Below are positions 60,278-64,000 of a stretch of DNA of 64,000 nt, piece after piece. The translations under genes were made by a program, and so were the position numbers. The notes below the pieces were generated by a model that ran no database searches, was not told where the DNA came from, and worked only from the letters and a program-made list of their open reading frames with translations. Source of the stretch: Citrus sinensis (lineage: Eukaryota; Streptophyta; Magnoliopsida; Sapindales; Rutaceae); the NCBI RefSeq assembly GCF_022201045.2, contig NC_068560.1, positions 36,295,001 through 36,359,000 of the forward strand. The letters are read 5' to 3'. The first letter of the stretch is position 1; every line of letters begins with the position of its first letter.

Positions 60278-62161
60278 TCAACGTTTGGAATACTGTGGGG
60301 CTTTGCGGGCTTTATGGAGTCCAGCTTTTTTCCTCTCTACTACTCTGGAATCTCTAGTCAGAAGGCCTTCCTTTTTCAGAGGGGATCTATGGTCCTGGCT
60401 CACCTTCAACAATGCACGAGCAACGCCGAGTGTTATTGCTTGAGCTTGACCAGAGAGGCCGCCACCATGAGCTTTCACAAAAACATCATAGCTAGTTTCA
60501 TAACCCAAAGTTACCAAAGGGACTTTTATATACTGTAGCCATAGTGGATTGCCTTGAAGATATTCCTGCATGACAGTAAGAACTGAATCACTAGGACATC
60601 AAAAGCAACTGATAAAAAATGTAAAAAACAACACTATTAAGCATAACATTCCTCATGGGTAGATCCTTCTCCTTCATTGATCTTCCTATGAGAGAAACAC
60701 TAAGATAGCCGTGACCATGCTCAAGCTGAAAATGCGACCCTAAACTTTGCGGTCTTGCTCTTCCATTTCATTCAGTTAGAAAGGCCTACTGGCGCAAAAA
60801 GAGTTGCTCTATCATGCATAAACACATCAGAAGCAAAACTCATCAAGATGCACCAAAGAACACTGCATTGATGGCTAAAATGTTGACCCTTTTATGAATA
60901 GAAGGGGCAGAAAATAGAACCATAAAACATCCTTCCAATGATCATTGCAGTTAGTTGCCTGAAGCTTCTAAGCGAAATACCTAGCAATTAGTGAGGCTGT
61001 GACATCTAATCTATTTGGCCTATGCGTCAACCAAAAGAAGAAAAATGCATTTTCGAGAGCAGACATGATCTGATCAATGGACATATATCTCTTTTATACA
61101 CCAGTTGACAGAGTGTCAGACTGGCCTGGACCCATAAACTCCATTTGCACCTGATGAAAAAGGAAGTGTGACCAGAAGTCAGAGTTCACAGGGGCCTAAA
61201 ACTGAACACTTCTCAGCTCAGGTTTTCCTCCAACAATTAGGTTGAGGTTAATGAAGATGAGCACATAGCTTTAACCCAGGGAAGTCAGATGAAGGGAGCA
61301 TGATATATAATCAGATGCATGGAGCATTGCGAAATTTTACTATGGTAATGGACTGTCTACCCATGAGTAATGGAGTCCACACGACCAGAAGATAATCAAA
61401 GAAACAAGATGTGGAATCACTGACATAGAAACACCAGCGGTTCTAAAAAGAAGAATGGTGGATAACAGCCCATATTGTGAGCTTGTCAAAACTCGCAGGC
61501 AACTGGTAGTTGGACATCTGGAATACAAAACTTTTCATAATAACTGAAGCCACCTGAGTTGCAATTATTGCAATTAGGAGGTAACCCTAAAATGGATATA
61601 CAACATAAAACGAAATATAGAGAGAGAGAATGAGAGAAGTGAATCCTAAACCGCCCAGAAATTAAAACCAATTGCAAAGGTTTCTCATCAAAATGAATTC
61701 GCCAAAATCAGTTACTAACATAAACTCCCAGCATAAATAAATAAAATTAAAATCAGAATCAATATAAGGTAAAAAGAAAGAGAAGAAACCTTGGCATCGC
61801 GGTAGTTGATGATGAATTTGCCGGTGCCTTCTTGGAGGACGACACGAGCAATGGCGCATTTCCGACGGCCCGTTCCAAAAATAGTTTGAGCCGCAAAGCC
61901 ACCGGGAAGCCTCGACTTGACGTATTTCTTGAGGTCAGTTGTTTCCAGTTCAGCTGGCGCAGCTTCTGTGGCCGATACTACCAGTTTTGGGGTTTTATCA
62001 TTTTTTGGAGAGATGGATATCGATTTGGACCTGTGTAATGAGACAAAGGGGATGCCTGGTTTCTGAGAAATTTGGGAGGAAAATGAAAGGGAAGAGAGGG
62101 AAGATGTGAGAGGAGATATTGCGGGTGACATTGCCATTGTTGAACATGGATAAACATACAA
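60278..62161 (-). CDS. RPS9: Plastid 30S ribosomal protein S9 (uS9c)
   Basis: Two exons join in frame: 62161-61790 and 60565-60278. From the first ATG the protein has 219 residues; the ATG at 62137 (MAMSPAIS) gives 211 and fits known plastid S9 precursors better, so it is the likelier start. The first about 65 residues are a serine-rich transit peptide ([14 protein letters not shown]). The mature part carries the S9 core: [20 protein letters not shown] then [20 protein letters not shown], followed by [21 protein letters not shown] and the basic tail RKAPQYSKR, whose end reaches the ribosomal P-site tRNA. The gene is nuclear and the protein acts in the chloroplast small subunit. The 1.2-kb intron splits the domain after NYRDAK. 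Confidence 0.95.
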
Positions 62162-63193
62162 CGCAAATGTGGCCTAGGAAGAGTAAGAGATGTGGTTGCT
62201 GGTAGCAAACGCTGTCGTTTCTGAAGCTCCTCAATTGTGGCTCAGAAACGACTTGCCGTTTATTTGAATTATAAACGGGTTGTGGTTTTGACTCTGGTTC
62301 GCAAATATTTAATTGGGGTAATTTGTAGGGACTTCCTTCGGATCTGGCGTATTAACACTTAAGTAGAAACTAGAAAGCCTGAGCTAATTATTAGATATTT
62401 AATTGTCATTTTTTTCCCACTTCCTTAGGGTGCTTTTGATATTGAAATGTTGTAATTTTTTATGAGGATTAAAATATTATAACTTAAAAACTATAATTGT
62501 GAAAAAAAATATAATAAATTTTTTATTATACACGTAAAAAATTATATTAATATAATTTTTCAACCGTTAATATTTATCAAACAATATAATTTTCAAACTA
62601 CAACTACTAATATTTATCAAATACTTTAAAACTGTAACTTACCCAACCTCAATCCCCCATAGTCCAGTATCATCGTTATTCGACAATCCCAGTTGATAAA
62701 CACAACGCGCACCTCATTCGATTTTTTTTATTATTATTTAAAAGAATGGTTTAATGAGATCTATGAAAATTTTGTTTCTAAAATGCTTACTTTATTATCA
62801 ATGGGGCGGAGGAAAAACTGAATGAAAAAGGATCTAGTGCAATTTCATTTTAACGAGTGATTTCCCACCACCGCAGCCTTCAGGGAAAAAAATATGATTC
62901 GCGTGGAACTTATTTAAGTGGCATTATAGTCATGGTACAACATAAAAATTTAATAACCAAAAAATAATTACTGAAATATAACAAAATCCATCCGCGATCG
63001 GTCACCCCTTTCGAATCAGGCTCAGATAGACGGGGCCACAAGCAAACTTCAATTTCAAAGTCCAATCCCTTCTGGCCAGTATGCCACATCAAAGTTTGTA
63101 AATGGGCTACCCGTTGTAACTCCTTGTCTGAAAGTACTCAAGGTTCCGCATAAGCTCAATTGCCAATGCCAGAGTTAAAGTTGCAAGGCTTGT
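62162..63193. other. RPS9 promoter and AT-rich spacer
   Basis: RPS9 starts at the left. AT-rich spacer follows (62440-62640), and the 3' UTR of the MATE gene lies toward the right end. No other gene was seen. Confidence 0.5.
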
Positions 63194-63956
63194 TTATTTA
63201 GACCAATGCTCTCCAGTTGATCCTCCCCATTTCATAACACGGCTTGCTGCTTCATCAGCCTGCAAATTCAGTGGAGGTTGAAATGCATAGTTGAATCAAA
63301 CAACTTTGTCCTAGATAACAGTACTGACCTCTTTTCTCCAGTTGGTTATTGAAGTGATCACTATCAAGATTAAGGTTTGCAAACCAATGCCTCCAATCAT
63401 CCCTGACCAAATACCCTGCACCCCAAAACTGAAGTATTACCAAACCCAAAGTACCAACAAAGTATTACCAAACCCAAAGTACCAACAAAGCCGAAGAGAA
63501 TGATAAATAGTATGTCACCTCAGCTCCAAAACCAAATGTGAAACCCAGGAGAATGCCCAGTGGCAATCCAACAATGTAGTAGCATCCAAGGTTTATGTAT
63601 GCAACGAGAGATTGCCATCCAGCTCCCACGGCAACACCTTAATATACAAGGGCAGTGACAATGAAAGACAGGACAAAAATCTTGTCTAATCTATTCACAA
63701 GATGTTTTAGTAGTTACCAGATAAGACTGGCTGAAGACAATTCATAAGAACTGTGATTGCCAGCAAAATAGATAACTTGGTAGTTTCTGCAGCAACTGCT
63801 TCACTGTTGGTGAAGAGGAAAGGGAAATTGTATCTTGTTGCAAGCACCAAGATTGTGCAACAAACACCTATTGTCACAGCTGTGATGGAAACCACTAACA
63901 CAGAAAATTTTGCAGCCCTAGCATTACCAGCTCCAAGTTCATTTGATACTCTAACA
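63194..63956 (-). CDS. MATE/DTX (DETOXIFICATION) transporter, C-terminal part, cut by right edge
   Basis: Four 3' exons are present, 63956-63718, 63637-63519, 63415-63329 and 63259-63194; upstream exons lie beyond 64000, and 63957-64000 is intron. They encode the last about 170 residues of a plant MATE proton- or sodium-coupled exporter. Visible hallmarks are [20 protein letters not shown], a membrane segment [17 protein letters not shown], the [25 protein letters not shown] block, [30 protein letters not shown], and a final hydrophobic LILIVITSI before TNWRKEADEAASR. About five membrane helices are covered. Family members export secondary metabolites, toxins or organic acids at the vacuole or plasma membrane; the substrate cannot be read from this part. 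Confidence 0.92.
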
Positions 63957-64000
63957 CTATATAAACATCATCTGAAAGTCAGTCACATAAAAGACTACTT

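Overview
The window is nuclear DNA of a flowering plant, probably a woody eudicot. The genes are intron-rich with GT-AG splicing, the spacers are AT-rich, and the proteins are typical of plants (two-gene ARIADNE cluster, plastid ribosomal protein S9, plastid octanoyltransferase, DYW-type PPR remnant, dirigent protein, MATE transporter). Citrus or a relative is a guess from general resemblance. I assembled the gene models by hand from splice signals. Each complete model closes in frame: the exon lengths sum to a multiple of three.

Layout, left to right. The last exon of an unidentified membrane protein gene (+) lies at 180-398. A broken DYW-PPR gene (-) lies at 1015-2169. A complete plastid octanoyltransferase LIP2p (-) occupies 2695-4933. 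A C/D-box snoRNA of the U15 type (+) sits at 5519-5610 behind a telo-box and TATA promoter. An UPF0114 plastid membrane protein (+) occupies 8129-9589 and faces the 25-exon exocyst gene SEC3 (-) at 10409-20968. A one-exon dirigent gene (-) is at 22931-23464.

From about 26.3 to 41.8 kb there is no recognisable protein gene. The DNA is a tandem satellite of diverged monomers of roughly 135-245 bp. In the middle (about 28.4-39.7 kb) seven monomer types follow each other in fixed order, giving a higher-order repeat of about 1.05-1.2 kb. The edges hold older, unordered monomers. A minus-strand promoter-like block (perfect heat-shock element, four CGCG boxes, TATA box) at 43731-43907 points into this array. 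That combination resembles the layout of stress-induced satellite RNAs such as Drosophila hsr-omega, and it is the main candidate here for something undescribed. The sequence does not prove transcription.

The right side is again gene-rich and almost wholly minus strand. It holds a DUF616 (TOD1/MUCI70-type) Golgi glycosyltransferase-like gene whose 3' end is tandemly duplicated; two tandem ARIADNE RBR E3 ligases, the left one with an eroded Rcat (RING2) domain; plastid RPS9; and the 3' half of a MATE/DTX transporter running off the right edge. The genes are ordinary independent plant transcription units, not an operon. The only functional link is the ARIADNE pair, which are paralogues.
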